Shown: positions 29,383 to 38,330, numbered from the stretch's first letter. The stretch: DNA of 64,000 bases from Xanthobacteraceae bacterium (GCA_031291445.1 JARLJA010000188.1:1-64000), one strand, 5' to 3'. Notes: generated by a model not told the origin, from the letters alone. Translations and numbers: made by a program.

Positions 29383-30528
29383 TCAGGCCGCCATCACGCG
29401 GTTGCGGCCGGCGTTCTTGGCCCGGTACAGCGCCGCGTCGGCGCGCGACAGCAGGGTTTCGGCGACGTCGTCGTCGCGAACCTCGCACAACCCCGCCGAC
29501 ATCGACACGCTGAGCCCGTCCGCGATCGCGCTCCAGTCGACCTCACCGATGGTCAGGCGCAGGCGATCGAGCATGGTCAGTGCCATCGCCCGGTCGGTCT
29601 CGGGCAGCAGCAGCAGGAATTCTTCGCCGCCGTAGCGGCCGAATCTGTCGGTGGTGCGAATGTTGGCGCTGACGTTGAGCGCGAAAGTGCGCAGCGCCTC
29701 GTCGCCGGTGAGGTGGCCGAAGGTGTCGTTGATGCGCTTGAAGAGGTCGAGGTCGATCAGCGCGACGCACGCGGCCCGGCCGTTGCGCCGGGCCCGCGCG
29801 ATTTCCTCGTCGAGGCTGCGCAGGATGCTGCGGCGGTTCAGCGTGCCGGTCAGTTCGTCGATCTGCGACATCTCCTCGATGCGGGCGTTGGCCTCCGCCA
29901 GCTCGTTGCGGCGCTTGTAGAGCGCCTCGCGCAGCGAGCTGCCGTAGAGGCCGGTGAAGGCGCAGCGTCCGAGCACGGTGACGAAGCAGACCAGCGCCAG
30001 GACGCGTTCGGTCCACGACGCCATCGGCATGGCGATGGGCTTGTCGGTCATCAGGAACAGGATGGCGAGGCCCGCCGTGAGATAGGTCCACACCAGCCCG
30101 GCCTGCCGCGCGGTCATGCGCAACGAGCCGAACCCGAGGATGATGAAGTTGACGCAGACCAGATAGATGCCGACCTCGGGGGCGAAATAGGCCGCGGCCA
30201 GCGCCACCGTCATGGTGCTGACGCAATGCGGGACCGTCAGGTAATGGTCCCTGAAGCGGTCGTTGAAATTGGTTTCCGACAGCGCGATCAGGGTGAAGGT
30301 CACCGCCAGGCCCGCCAGCAGATAGAGCGCCGGCGTCCAGTACGGGGTGGTGCCGGCGACGGCGTAGAGCAGCAGGATGCCGGCGTCGATCAGGAAGCTC
30401 AGGCCCTCCGCGACATACGACGATCGCCGGGTCCGCGCGCGCTGCCGCAGGGTGTCGGCCGCGGTTTCCGCGGCGGGCGCGATCCCGGTCCAGCTTTCCG
30501 GAGCTTGTGAAATCGAGCTGTCAGCCAC
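29383..30528 (-). CDS. membrane-bound diguanylate cyclase (GGDEF)
   Basis: 381 residues. Five or six hydrophobic segments (about 43-195) form an integral-membrane sensory part with no extracellular loop of note. A short coiled linker (202-222) joins the GGDEF domain, which has the active-site variant GGEEF at 300-304 and the product-inhibition site RTTD at 291-294, five residues upstream. Both fit an active enzyme converting two GTP to c-di-GMP under feedback control. Stand-alone gene. The signal sensed is unknown. Confidence 0.93.
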   Translation of the reverse strand: MADSSISQAPESWTGIAPAAETAADTLRQRARTRRSSYVAEGLSFLIDAGILLLYAVAGTTPYWTPALYLLAGLAVTFTLIALSETNFNDRFRDHYLTVPHCVSTMTVALAAAYFAPEVGIYLVCVNFIILGFGSLRMTARQAGLVWTYLTAGLAILFLMTDKPIAMPMASWTERVLALVCFVTVLGRCAFTGLYGSSLREALYKRRNELAEANARIEEMSQIDELTGTLNRRSILRSLDEEIARARRNGRAACVALIDLDLFKRINDTFGHLTGDEALRTFALNVSANIRTTDRFGRYGGEEFLLLLPETDRAMALTMLDRLRLTIGEVDWSAIADGLSVSMSAGLCEVRDDDVAETLLSRADAALYRAKNAGRNRVMAA

Positions 30529-30855
30529 GTGTCGCCTTGAATCCGCTGGGCCCTGGTGGGCCCTTGTCCTGCCGCGTCGTTGCGGTCAGGCCGAAAACAA
30601 TCGCATCGGCCGCGCGGCATCGTGCCACGGGCCGGCATCAGGCAGTCGCAATTGCGAAAGTGTGGCATCGAGAGATGAATTTTTTGGCAAGACCGTCGGC
30701 TCGGTTTTCGCCGAATTCCCGCTGGCCCGCGCCCCGGCGCCGGTTTCCGGTGCCGCCGGCTCGGTTCGGAAGCCCCGCGGAAGTTGATCGGCCGTGATCT
30801 TCCTTTTGCCGCCGTGGGGTTTTAGCTACGGTGCGGTGCGAGAGAGCGGGGCGAC
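30529..30855. other. 327-bp divergent intergenic region, nothing recognised
   Basis: Region between the diguanylate cyclase and the unknown protein gene. It contains no open frame with coding bias, no clear repeat and no recognised operator. Promoters for both divergent genes are expected here. The base run near 30793-30832 (cttccttttgcc...ggggttttagctacggtg) is the most promoter-like. Confidence 0.45.
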
Positions 30856-31410
30856 GTGAGTATCATCGAACGGGTCTGGTATTTTCTGAGCGCGAGCTAT
30901 CGTGAACACGTGCGCGAGCGTCCCGAAGTGCTCCTGATCCTCGGTCGCAGGCGGCCGGACTCCGACTGGCGCCAGGCCAGTTTCTCGATCCGCAACCTGA
31001 TCAACCAGCAGCTCGTCGTGACCGAGATCGCGCTGCGGGGATCGTCCGGCTGCCGCATCACCGCCGCGATCGGCGAGTTCGACAATTGGCGCATCGACGA
31101 CACGCGCATCGGCCGGACGTTGCGCCTGAACCAGATCATCCGCCCGTCGACCCGGCAGGCCACCCGCCAGGAGGTGCCGTTCTTCATCCGCCACCCGCGC
31201 GACGCCGAGGGGGCCCGTCATTTCGTCAAGGTGGCGATCCTGCTGGAGCACCGCATGGACCGCAGCCGGCGCTGGCGCATCACGCTCGAGGGCCAGTTGC
31301 CCCAGGAGCCGTCGGACCCGCGGCTATTCGGGCCGTTCGGCGCCCACGCCGGCAACTGGTCGGCGACCATGGCCGGCACCACCCAGGCACGCCAAGCCGG
31401 TCCGATCTGA
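30856..31410 (+). CDS. hypothetical protein (184 aa)
   Basis: Unrecognised 184-residue basic soluble protein with no signal peptide or helical membrane segment. The GTG start follows GAGCGGGG. The sequence alternates beta-type strands (ASFSIRNLINQQLVVTEIAL; RRWRITLEGQL), suggesting an immunoglobulin- or C2-like beta fold, but no motif supports a function. A perfect 18-bp palindrome lies 48 bases after its stop. It stands alone between the diguanylate cyclase and the TPR/beta-barrel gene. Confidence 0.65.
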   Translation: MSIIERVWYFLSASYREHVRERPEVLLILGRRRPDSDWRQASFSIRNLINQQLVVTEIALRGSSGCRITAAIGEFDNWRIDDTRIGRTLRLNQIIRPSTRQATRQEVPFFIRHPRDAEGARHFVKVAILLEHRMDRSRRWRITLEGQLPQEPSDPRLFGPFGAHAGNWSATMAGTTQARQAGPI

Positions 31411-31457
31411 CCGCGCGCTCCTGATCCCCCGACCCGCCGTATTTGGCGTAACGGCGC

Positions 31458-31475
31458 GGACGTTCGCGAACGTCC
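31458..31475. promoter_or_regulatory. perfect 18-bp palindrome GGACGTTCGCGAACGTCC
   Basis: Both arms are fully complementary. It lies between two plus-strand genes, 48 bases after one and about 210 before the next. It could be a dimeric-repressor operator for the downstream TPR-barrel/FecR genes or a small hairpin. The half-site-like GCGACGTTCGACCG recurs at 31490-31503. Confidence 0.4.
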
Positions 31476-31683
31476 AAAGCCCGGCACAGGTGCGACGTTC
31501 GACCGCAGGCGTTGAACCTCTGTCCCGCTCCAGGACACAAAGGGCCATGCCCGAGGTGTCTCGGTTGGCAAAAATGCCACGGGTGGCGAGAAATTGAAGT
31601 CCGAGTGCCGCCGCGCCGGGGTGGAGCCCCTGTCCCGAGTGGAGAATATTGCTAGGTTCCGGCCGCTCGAGGGGCCGTGTGGA

Positions 31684-33054
31684 ATGCTCGATTCGAAACC
31701 ATCAAGGATGCGCGCGGGGCGCGGGACAGCGGTGCGGCGGCTGATGGCTGGCGTCGCCGTGGCCGCCGTTGCGGTGCTCGGAGTTTCGACGCCGGGCCGC
31801 GCCCAGGACGCGGTCCTGCAGCAGGACATCCTGTTCCAGCAGACCCTGCATGAACCGGCGAACCTCGAGGTCGCCTTCGCGTTCGCCCGGCTCGCCACCG
31901 CCAACGGCGACTACGAGGCCGCGATCGGCGCGCTGGAGCGCGTGCAATTTTTCCAGCCCGGACTGGCGCGGGTGAAATACGAACTCGGCGCGCTCTATTT
32001 CCGGCTGCGCGCCTACGAAATGGCCCGGCGCTATTTCCGCGAAGCGCTCGGCTGTGCCGACCTCGATCCGCAGACCCGGGACCGCATCGAGACCGCGCTC
32101 CCCGACGCCGAGAAGCAGTTGCAGCAGAGCCGGCTGTCCGGCTTCGTGCAGGGCGGCGTCCGCTACCAGACCAACGCGACCTACGCGCCCAACGGCGGCG
32201 TCGCCAGTCTCGGCGGGCTGGATCTCGCGCTGTTGCCGTCGGCGACCAAGAAGCCGGACGGCAACCTGTTCGGGCTCGCCGGCATCAGCCACGACTACGA
32301 CCTGGACAACGGCCGCGGCGATACCCTGGAGACGCGTTTCGTCGGCTACGGCACCGACCAGTTCCGCTTCCACGACCTCAATGTCGGGCTCGCGGAAATG
32401 ACGTTCGGCCCGCGCTTCGCGCTGGCGCCGCAGCTCCTGCCGGGCGCGACCATCAAGCCGTACCTGATCGGCGGCAACACCTGGGTCGGCGGTGCCAATT
32501 ATCTCTCGCTCGGCGGCGCCGGCATCACCGCGACGTTTCCGGTGGTGCAGCGCCTGGCGCTGACGCCGGGGTTCGAGTGGAATCGGGTCGACGTCAACAC
32601 CGGCAGCCCGCTGCAGGTCTCCACCTTCAATTCCGGCGACTGGTTCTCCACCAGCCTCGCCGCCGTCGCCCAGGTCAACGAGCAGGTCACGCTGCGGGCC
32701 CAGGGCCTCTACCGCCGCGGCACCGCCGCCACCACCTTCTTCGCGTTCAACCAGTGGGCGGCGGACGCGTCGGTGACCTACGCCTTCGCCTCGCCGCTCG
32801 GGGTGTCGCTGAACTGGAGCGTGTCGCCCTTCGTCCGCGTCATCAGTACCGCGTTCGACGCGCCCAATCCGGCGATCGATCCGCTGACGACGCGGCGCGA
32901 CACCGAGTGGATCACCGGCGTGATCTTCGATACGCCGGTGTCGAAGACGTTCGGGGTGTCGACCACGATCCAGTACGACCGCACCAATTCGACCCTGCCG
33001 AACTACCGGCTGGACAACCTGTCGGTCATGACCGGCCCGACGGTGCGGTTCTGA
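31684..33054 (+). CDS. TPR-containing outer-membrane beta-barrel protein (SLAM-like architecture)
   Basis: 456 residues from the chosen ATG. The frame is open 30 codons further upstream without a good site, and the ATG at 31708 is also possible. Signal peptide MAGVAVAAVAVLGVSTPGRAQ is followed by TPR-like helices (about 55-150: ANLEVAFAFARLATANGDYEAAIGALERV; YELGALYFRLRAYEMARRYFREAL). From about 160 a beta-barrel runs to the C-terminal Phe (LSVMTGPTVRF), with aromatic-ending strands throughout. The combination resembles surface lipoprotein assembly modulators, but no substrate lipoprotein is adjacent. The next gene encodes a FecR-like periplasmic protein, and the two form a pair 20 bases apart. 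Confidence 0.72.
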   Translation: MLDSKPSRMRAGRGTAVRRLMAGVAVAAVAVLGVSTPGRAQDAVLQQDILFQQTLHEPANLEVAFAFARLATANGDYEAAIGALERVQFFQPGLARVKYELGALYFRLRAYEMARRYFREALGCADLDPQTRDRIETALPDAEKQLQQSRLSGFVQGGVRYQTNATYAPNGGVASLGGLDLALLPSATKKPDGNLFGLAGISHDYDLDNGRGDTLETRFVGYGTDQFRFHDLNVGLAEMTFGPRFALAPQLLPGATIKPYLIGGNTWVGGANYLSLGGAGITATFPVVQRLALTPGFEWNRVDVNTGSPLQVSTFNSGDWFSTSLAAVAQVNEQVTLRAQGLYRRGTAATTFFAFNQWAADASVTYAFASPLGVSLNWSVSPFVRVISTAFDAPNPAIDPLTTRRDTEWITGVIFDTPVSKTFGVSTTIQYDRTNSTLPNYRLDNLSVMTGPTVRF

Positions 33055-33074
33055 GGATGACGAGGAGGTCGCGG

Positions 33075-34016
33075 ATGGCGGGTCGCTGGCAAAGCCTGGT
33101 CTGGAGCGCCGTCGCGCTGCTCGCGCTCGTGCCCGGCGCCGGGCGGGCGGCGGAAAACTGGGGCAAGGTCGGTGCGGTCAATCACGAGGCCACCGGCACG
33201 CGGCCGGGCGAAGGCCCCCACGCGCTGATGATCGGCGCCGGCGTAATCCACGGCGAGGCCATCAAGACCTCGGCCCAGGGTTCGACCCAGCTGGTGTTTC
33301 CGGACCAGTCCACGCTCAACGTCGGCCGCAACTCCACGCTGGTGATCGACGAGTTCGTCTACGATCCGAACGCGCGCAGCGGCAACATGGTGGCGACGCT
33401 CGGCCACGGCGCCCTGCGCTTCGTCGGTGGCCAGATCAGCCACACCACCGGCGTCACCATCCAGACCGAGATCGGCACGCTGGGCATTCGCGGCGGCGTC
33501 GCCTCCATCGTGTTTCCGGTCCCGGCCAGGCTCGCCGCCGCCGATCCCGCGCTCGCCGGCTGCCACGGCGAACTGGTGGTGGCCGACGTCGGTACGGCGA
33601 CGCTGCAGAATTCCGTCGGCAGCGTGACGCTGCGGCCGGGCTTTGCCGCCTGCGCCAACGGCCCGGATGTTCCGATCGGCGCCCCGTTCCGGATCTCGGA
33701 CGCAGCGCTGGCCATCATCGTCGCCACGCTGACCAGTTCGCCGGGACAGACCGGCGGCGCCACCACCCCGCCGGCGGGGCCCTATGTCACCTTCAACGGC
33801 GTCGGCACCGTCATCCTCGACGATCCGGCGCATCCGCCCGGCGCCGATTCGCTGGGACTCAACGGGGTCGTCATTTTCGGCAACGCGCTCGCCGGCAGCA
33901 GTTCGCAGACCAACCAAGTCACCAACGGCGTGCAGCTGCCACCGCCCCCGCCGCCCCCCGTGCCGCCGCCGCCTGGGGGACCGCCGCTGACGTTCAACCC
34001 GCCGACGCTCAACTGA
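33075..34016 (+). CDS. FecR-domain periplasmic protein with polyproline tail
   Basis: 313 residues. Signal peptide ends GAGRAAE. The FecR-like core has HGEAIKTSAQGSTQLVFPDQSTLNVGRNSTLVIDEFVYDP and GTLGIRGGVASI, the pattern of stand-alone FecR domains that are not anti-sigma regulators (no N-terminal cytoplasmic region, no sigma factor gene nearby). The end is a polyproline stretch (about 285-300). The start at 33075 follows GAGGAGG by six bases. It is paired with the TPR/beta-barrel gene just upstream, suggesting a shared envelope function, possibly adhesion or export. Confidence 0.8.
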   Translation: MAGRWQSLVWSAVALLALVPGAGRAAENWGKVGAVNHEATGTRPGEGPHALMIGAGVIHGEAIKTSAQGSTQLVFPDQSTLNVGRNSTLVIDEFVYDPNARSGNMVATLGHGALRFVGGQISHTTGVTIQTEIGTLGIRGGVASIVFPVPARLAAADPALAGCHGELVVADVGTATLQNSVGSVTLRPGFAACANGPDVPIGAPFRISDAALAIIVATLTSSPGQTGGATTPPAGPYVTFNGVGTVILDDPAHPPGADSLGLNGVVIFGNALAGSSSQTNQVTNGVQLPPPPPPPVPPPPGGPPLTFNPPTLN

Positions 34017-34076
34017 GCGTTGGCCGCGGGCGCCGCTTGGCCTAGAACAAAGAACAAAGAAAAAAAGAGGGGCGTC

Positions 34077-34892
34077 ATGGGGCAGGTGGACGGCAAGGTC
34101 GCATTGATCACCGGCGGGGCATCGGGCATCGGCGCTGCCACTGCGACGCTGCTGGCGCACGAAGGCGCCCGCGTCGTCATCACCGACATCGACGACCTGC
34201 GGGGGCCGGAGCTCGCCGCGACGTTGTCGCGCGCGGGACACCACGCGGTCTATCTCACCCATGACGTCACCAGCGAACCGCGCTGGATCGAGGTCGCCGC
34301 CGAGGTGGAGCGGACTTTCGGCCGTCTCGACATCCTGGTGTCCAATGCCGGCATCGGCATGTCCGTGCCCTCCATTGTCACCATGTCACTGGACGACTGG
34401 CGGCGGCAGACCGCCGTCAATCTCGATGGCGTATTCCTGTCGGTGAAGCACACGCTGCCGCTGATGCGCCGGTCGGGCGGCGGCTCGATCATACTGATGT
34501 CGTCGCTCGCCGGGTTGCGCGGCTCGCCCGCGCTCGCCGGCTACTGCGCGACCAAGGGCGGCGTGCGGATGTTCGCCAAGGCGGTGGCCATGGAGTGCGC
34601 CCAGGCCGACGACGGGGTCCGGGTCAACTCGGTCCATCCCGGCATCATCGATACGCCGATCTGGGGCAAGATCCCGGCCGGCGCCAGCGGCAGCGAGCGC
34701 AACGCGCCGGTCGACGTCGACGCGCTCGCCGCCATCGCCGCGCCGCTGGGACGCGCCGGCCAGCCCGAGGACATCGCGCGCGGGGTGCTCTATCTGGCGT
34801 CCGACGCCGCGGCTTACGTCACCGGAACCGAGCTCGTGATCGACGGCGGCATGTTTGCGGGCGCCGCGCCGCGCCCGCCGCGCGGGGAGTGA
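34077..34892 (+). CDS. SDR-family NAD(P)-dependent oxidoreductase
   Basis: 271-residue classical short-chain dehydrogenase. Rossmann motif TGGASGIG, NAG motif LVSNAGIG, active-site Ser (SSLAG), Tyr and Lys (YCATKGG), and C-terminal VIDGGMF are all present. The aspartate after the second strand (VVITDID) suggests NAD+ preference. The ATG follows AAGAGGGG. Substrate cannot be inferred from neighbours. Confidence 0.9.
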   Translation: MGQVDGKVALITGGASGIGAATATLLAHEGARVVITDIDDLRGPELAATLSRAGHHAVYLTHDVTSEPRWIEVAAEVERTFGRLDILVSNAGIGMSVPSIVTMSLDDWRRQTAVNLDGVFLSVKHTLPLMRRSGGGSIILMSSLAGLRGSPALAGYCATKGGVRMFAKAVAMECAQADDGVRVNSVHPGIIDTPIWGKIPAGASGSERNAPVDVDALAAIAAPLGRAGQPEDIARGVLYLASDAAAYVTGTELVIDGGMFAGAAPRPPRGE

Positions 34893-34911
34893 CGTGAATA
34901 TTTAACCTTCA
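34891..34911 (+). terminator. weak stem-loop after the SDR gene
   Basis: CGTGAA (34891-34896) pairs with TTCACG (34906-34911) around an AT-rich loop, overlapping the SDR stop region. It is followed by a mixed T/G run (ggcttgtctt). A weak terminator candidate only. Confidence 0.3.
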
Positions 34912-34979
34912 CGGGCTTGTCTTAAGTGGCGTGCTGATGTCGCGGCCTTGCGCGCGACATTACGTTGCGGAGGTGCCTT

Positions 34980-35654
34980 GTGAAGAACTCGACCAGAAAC
35001 GTTGCGATCCTCATTGTCGTCGTCGCTGCCGGGTACGGCTGCTTTTCGGTCATCTTCAGGAGCGTTCCGGTACGCTTCCGGCTGACCATGGAAGTGATGG
35101 ACGGCGATCAGATCAGAACGGGCTCGAGTGTGATCGAGGTCGAATATCCGATCTATCCCGACGGACTTTTTCCCGGTCAAAACACCGGGGACCGCCAAGT
35201 TACCGGCTACGCAGCAACAGTTGACCTCGGCCAAAAGGGATTGCTGTTCCTGACCTTCCACGATGGGACGAGAAGCGAGGCGCAAGAACGAAAGCGGTTC
35301 CGTTGTCTGTTGACTGATATTGCCTGTCTGCCATTCGCTGCCTATGGCACGCCGAGCCGGGGCGTCGACAGCCTGTTTAGAAATCAGAAAGCAGCGCTTG
35401 ACGAATTGCTGCGCCAAAACGGGCCGAGGGAGATTGCATTCGAAAATCTTCCGGAGCTCGTGCGGTTTCTAAACATAAGCGACAAAGCTACCGAGCGCAT
35501 CGTTTCGCCATTCGATTTATCGGCCAGCTTCGGTCCTGGAGTTCAGCTCAACCGGGTTGCTTTGGAGCTGACAACCGCCCCCATAACGCCCGAGCCAAAA
35601 ACCTGGCCCGGGTGGCTCAAGTCCAATAAACAATATGCCGAATTTGGAGAGTGA
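34980..35654 (+). CDS. hypothetical membrane-anchored protein of lower GC
   Basis: Unrecognised 224-residue protein with one N-terminal helix (VAILIVVVAAGYGCFSVIF) and a predicted periplasmic domain beginning RFRLTMEVMDGDQIRTGSSV. GTG start, seven bases after GGAGGT; an in-frame TTG at 34965 is less likely. Third positions are clearly less GC-rich than in neighbours (for example ctaaacataagcgacaaagct), suggesting transfer or a rarely expressed gene. It stands alone downstream of the SDR gene. No function can be assigned. Confidence 0.65.
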   Translation: MKNSTRNVAILIVVVAAGYGCFSVIFRSVPVRFRLTMEVMDGDQIRTGSSVIEVEYPIYPDGLFPGQNTGDRQVTGYAATVDLGQKGLLFLTFHDGTRSEAQERKRFRCLLTDIACLPFAAYGTPSRGVDSLFRNQKAALDELLRQNGPREIAFENLPELVRFLNISDKATERIVSPFDLSASFGPGVQLNRVALELTTAPITPEPKTWPGWLKSNKQYAEFGE

Positions 35655-35783
35655 AAATCGACCAGCAGAGGATCCTCCAAACCTCCCTCGCAACAGATGC
35701 ATATTTTCGTGGCCGGCTTCTCCCGCAGCCCGCAATTTCAAATCGCAGAACATTGCCAGCCCGTTTCATTGCGAACGCGACCA

Positions 35784-36323
35784 TCACCTCACGTCCGGCC
35801 GCGGGTCGCCGACGAAGCTGTCGCGGTTCGGCATCCGGACGGCAGGCAGCGCATGCGCGTCGAGCACGGCATCGGCCGGCAGCAGGCCATTGAGGTTGAG
35901 GATGAAGGCCGCGACCGCGTAGACGTCGTCGTTGCTCAGCGACTGCGGCGCGTTCTGCGGCATCGCGCGGCGGATGTAGTCGAACAGCGTGGTGGCATAG
36001 GGCCAGAAGCTGCCGACGGTGCGGACCGGCTTCGCCGTCGCCAGCGTGCCCTGGCCGCCCACCAGCTGATCGCCCAGCGCGCCTTCGCCCTTGGCGCCGT
36101 GGCAGCTCGCGCAGTGTTCGGCGAACACGACGCGGCCGCGATCGACGCTGCCCCGTCCCGGCGGCAGGTTGTCGCCGGCGCGATCGATGTCGATGTTCCA
36201 GCCGGCGATCTCGGCGGCGGTGGCGGGGCGTCCGATGCCGTAGCCCTCGCCGGCCCGCGCGGCCGACGCCGCCAGCACCAGCAGCGCGGCGAGGCCGATC
36301 GCTCGCGTGTCACGCCTGGCCAT
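35784..36323 (-). CDS. monohaem cytochrome c, sulfite dehydrogenase partner (SoxD/SorB-like)
   Basis: 179-residue periplasmic cytochrome. Signal peptide MARRDTRAIGLAALLVLAASAARAG, haem site CASCH at 71-75 and probable distal Met at 121 (RRAMPQNAPQSL). The start overlaps the end of the molybdoenzyme gene by 14 bases, so it is its likely electron acceptor. It is much shorter than the dihaem SoxD of Paracoccus and closer in size to monohaem partners such as SorB. The C-terminal DAHALPAVRMPNRDSFVGDPRPD is typical of SoxX/SorB-like cytochromes. Confidence 0.85.
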   Translation of the reverse strand: MARRDTRAIGLAALLVLAASAARAGEGYGIGRPATAAEIAGWNIDIDRAGDNLPPGRGSVDRGRVVFAEHCASCHGAKGEGALGDQLVGGQGTLATAKPVRTVGSFWPYATTLFDYIRRAMPQNAPQSLSNDDVYAVAAFILNLNGLLPADAVLDAHALPAVRMPNRDSFVGDPRPDVR

Positions 36324-37599
36324 TGGTCACCTCGCCGGCGGCGTCGATGCGCCAGGGCCAGATCGCGTTGTTGTGGTAGAAGTGGTTGCTGCCGCGCACC
36401 GCGAGCAGCTCCTGCAGCGTCGGCTGAACGTAGCCGGTCTCGTCGACGGCGCGGCTCTGGATCATGGCCGGCTCGCCGTTCCAGTGCCACGGCAGCCGGA
36501 ACCGGGTCAGCGCGCGGGTCAGCACCGGCTCCTGCAGCTCTGCCGTCTGCCAGTCGTGGCCGCCGTCGACCGAGACCTCGACCCGCGCGATTTTGCCGTG
36601 CCCGCTCCAGGCGATGCCGGTGATTTCGTGGAAGCCCCGCACGGTGAGCTTCTGTCCGCCCGAGGGCCGGGTGATGATGGACTTGGCTTCCATATGGAAG
36701 GTGAATTCGCGGGCCGTGCCGTCCGGCATCAGGTCGGTGTATTTCGAGGTCTCCTCGCGCGAATAGGCGGGCTCGGTCGTGACCTTGAGGCGCCGCAGCC
36801 ATTTCACATTCATGTTGCCCTCGAAGCCCGGCAACAGCAGGCGCAGCGGATAGCCCTGCTGCGGCCGCAGCCGTTCGCCGTTCTGGCTGTAGACCAGCAT
36901 GGCGTCATCGAGACATTTCTCGATCGGGACGCTGCGGGTCAGCGCCGCGGCGTCGGCCCCTTCGGCCACCACCCATCGGGCGCCGTCCTCGAGGCCGGCT
37001 TCCGCGAGCACGGTCTTGAGCGGCACCCCGGTCCATTCGGCGCAGCTGACGAGGCCGACCAGGTCGGAGGCGGTCTTGCCATAGGGCCTGGTGTAGACCG
37101 GGTTTCCCGAGCACTCGATGAAATGGATGCGCGACTGGGACGGAAACCGCCGGATGTCCTCCATGGTGAAGATCAGCGGGCGCTCGACCAGCCCGTGCAC
37201 CATCAGCCGGTGCTGCGCCGGATCGATGGTCGGCACGCCGCCATGGTGGCGCTCGTAGAACAGTCCGTTCGGCGTGATGATGCCGTCGAGATCCTGCAGC
37301 GGCGTGCGGCCCGACGCCGAGATGTACTGCTTCAAGGTCTTCGAGATGTTGCGCACCACGCCCTTTTCGTAGACCGACGGCGTGCCGTAGGGCTCGTTGC
37401 CCATCGGCTCGCCCGGGGCCTTCATCCATTCGGGGACGTTGGGCGGCAGGTTGGCCGCGTCCGGCGCGGCGGGCTCGGCCGCCGCGGCGCGGCCGGCGAG
37501 GCCGCCGGCGACGGCGCCACCCGCCATCGCCCCGCTCGCCCGCAGAAATTCCCGGCGCGACGGCGGACGCGTGGCGGCGCCTGTATCATCATCGGTCAT
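36310..37599 (-). CDS. soxC: SoxC-like sulfite dehydrogenase, molybdopterin subunit
   Basis: 429-residue periplasmic molybdoenzyme of the sulfite oxidase family. Tat leader SRREFLRASGAMAGGAVAGG; Moco-binding Cys163 in FIECSGNPVY; substrate-side segments YGKTASDLVGLVSCAEWTGVPL and LRLLLPGFEGNMNVKWLRRL; the C-terminal dimerisation domain runs through ARVEVSVDGGHDWQTAEL. GNEPYG near the N-terminus and overall length fit SoxC. It oxidises sulfite (or sulfane sulfur when part of SoxCD) and passes electrons to the overlapping cytochrome gene. No soxXYZAB genes are in the window, so stand-alone sulfite oxidation is the safer reading. Confidence 0.9.
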   Translation of the reverse strand: MTDDDTGAATRPPSRREFLRASGAMAGGAVAGGLAGRAAAAEPAAPDAANLPPNVPEWMKAPGEPMGNEPYGTPSVYEKGVVRNISKTLKQYISASGRTPLQDLDGIITPNGLFYERHHGGVPTIDPAQHRLMVHGLVERPLIFTMEDIRRFPSQSRIHFIECSGNPVYTRPYGKTASDLVGLVSCAEWTGVPLKTVLAEAGLEDGARWVVAEGADAAALTRSVPIEKCLDDAMLVYSQNGERLRPQQGYPLRLLLPGFEGNMNVKWLRRLKVTTEPAYSREETSKYTDLMPDGTAREFTFHMEAKSIITRPSGGQKLTVRGFHEITGIAWSGHGKIARVEVSVDGGHDWQTAELQEPVLTRALTRFRLPWHWNGEPAMIQSRAVDETGYVQPTLQELLAVRGSNHFYHNNAIWPWRIDAAGEVTNGQA

Positions 37600-37661
37600 C
37601 GGCAGTCTCCGTGGGCCGGTCCGGGCAGGCGATCGGACTGCGCTTCGCCGCCGCGGTCAAT

Positions 37662-38255
37662 TCACAGCTGCGCCAGATAATGCGCCAGCGCCGCGATCTC
37701 CTCTTCGCTGAGCGAATAGGCGATGTCGGCCATCGCCGCAACGCCACCGCCGGTGCGCGCCGCGGATTTGAAGTCGTTGAGCGCCTTGACCAGGTACTCC
37801 TCGCGCTGCCCGGCGAGCCGCGCGGTGGCCTTGACCCCGGCATAGCTGTCGGTGTGGCAGGAGGCGCAGCGCCGGCCTTGCGCGGCCTGCGCGCCCTTCT
37901 TCGACAAATCGGGATCGGCGTCCGGCTTGGCCGGCTGGAACGGCGGCAGGCTGGAGAAATAGGCGCCGAGATTCTGGATGTCGGTGTTGCTCAGCTGTTC
38001 GATGATCGCCTGCATCTGCTCGCTCTTGCGGGTGCCGCTGCGGAAATAGATCAGCTGCCACTGCAGGAACAGGTCGGGCTGGCCGGCGAGCGAGGGAATA
38101 TTCTCGGTCTGGGACACGCCGGTGTCGCCGTGACAGCCGGCGCAGAGCTGGGCCTTTTCCTTGCCGGCGGCGATGTCGCCGGCGCCGGCCGCGGTCGTCA
38201 TTCCAAGAACACACGCCGCGAGCAGCACGGCAGACAACACGTCACGGCGCATCAT
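37662..38255 (-). CDS. dihaem cytochrome c (c4-like)
   Basis: 197 residues starting at tandem ATG codons after AGGTGGGA. A GTG two codons upstream is less likely. Signal peptide ends AAGAGD. Two haem sites, CAGCH (38-42) and CASCH (130-134), lie in two similar halves, each ending with a Met-containing helix, the layout of cytochrome c4 and related periplasmic shuttles. It lies 62 bases upstream of soxC in the same orientation and could take electrons from SoxC or the PQQ dehydrogenase to a terminal oxidase. Confidence 0.88.
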   Translation of the reverse strand: MMRRDVLSAVLLAACVLGMTTAAGAGDIAAGKEKAQLCAGCHGDTGVSQTENIPSLAGQPDLFLQWQLIYFRSGTRKSEQMQAIIEQLSNTDIQNLGAYFSSLPPFQPAKPDADPDLSKKGAQAAQGRRCASCHTDSYAGVKATARLAGQREEYLVKALNDFKSAARTGGGVAAMADIAYSLSEEEIAALAHYLAQL

Positions 38256-38283
38256 CGACACTTCCCACCTTCGAAAAACGAGA

Positions 38284-38315
38284 GGGCTGCGGCAGCTTGC
38301 GAGCGGCCGCAGCCC
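38284..38315 (-). terminator. intrinsic terminator between the PQQ dehydrogenase and cytochrome genes
   Basis: Perfect 10-bp stem GGGCTGCGGC / GCCGCAGCCC with a 12-base loop. Read on the minus strand it is followed within six bases by TTTTT. It ends the PQQ-dehydrogenase transcript, so the cytochrome/soxC genes probably have their own promoter or depend on read-through. Confidence 0.7.
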
Positions 38316-38330
38316 CGGGTCGTCACGAAC

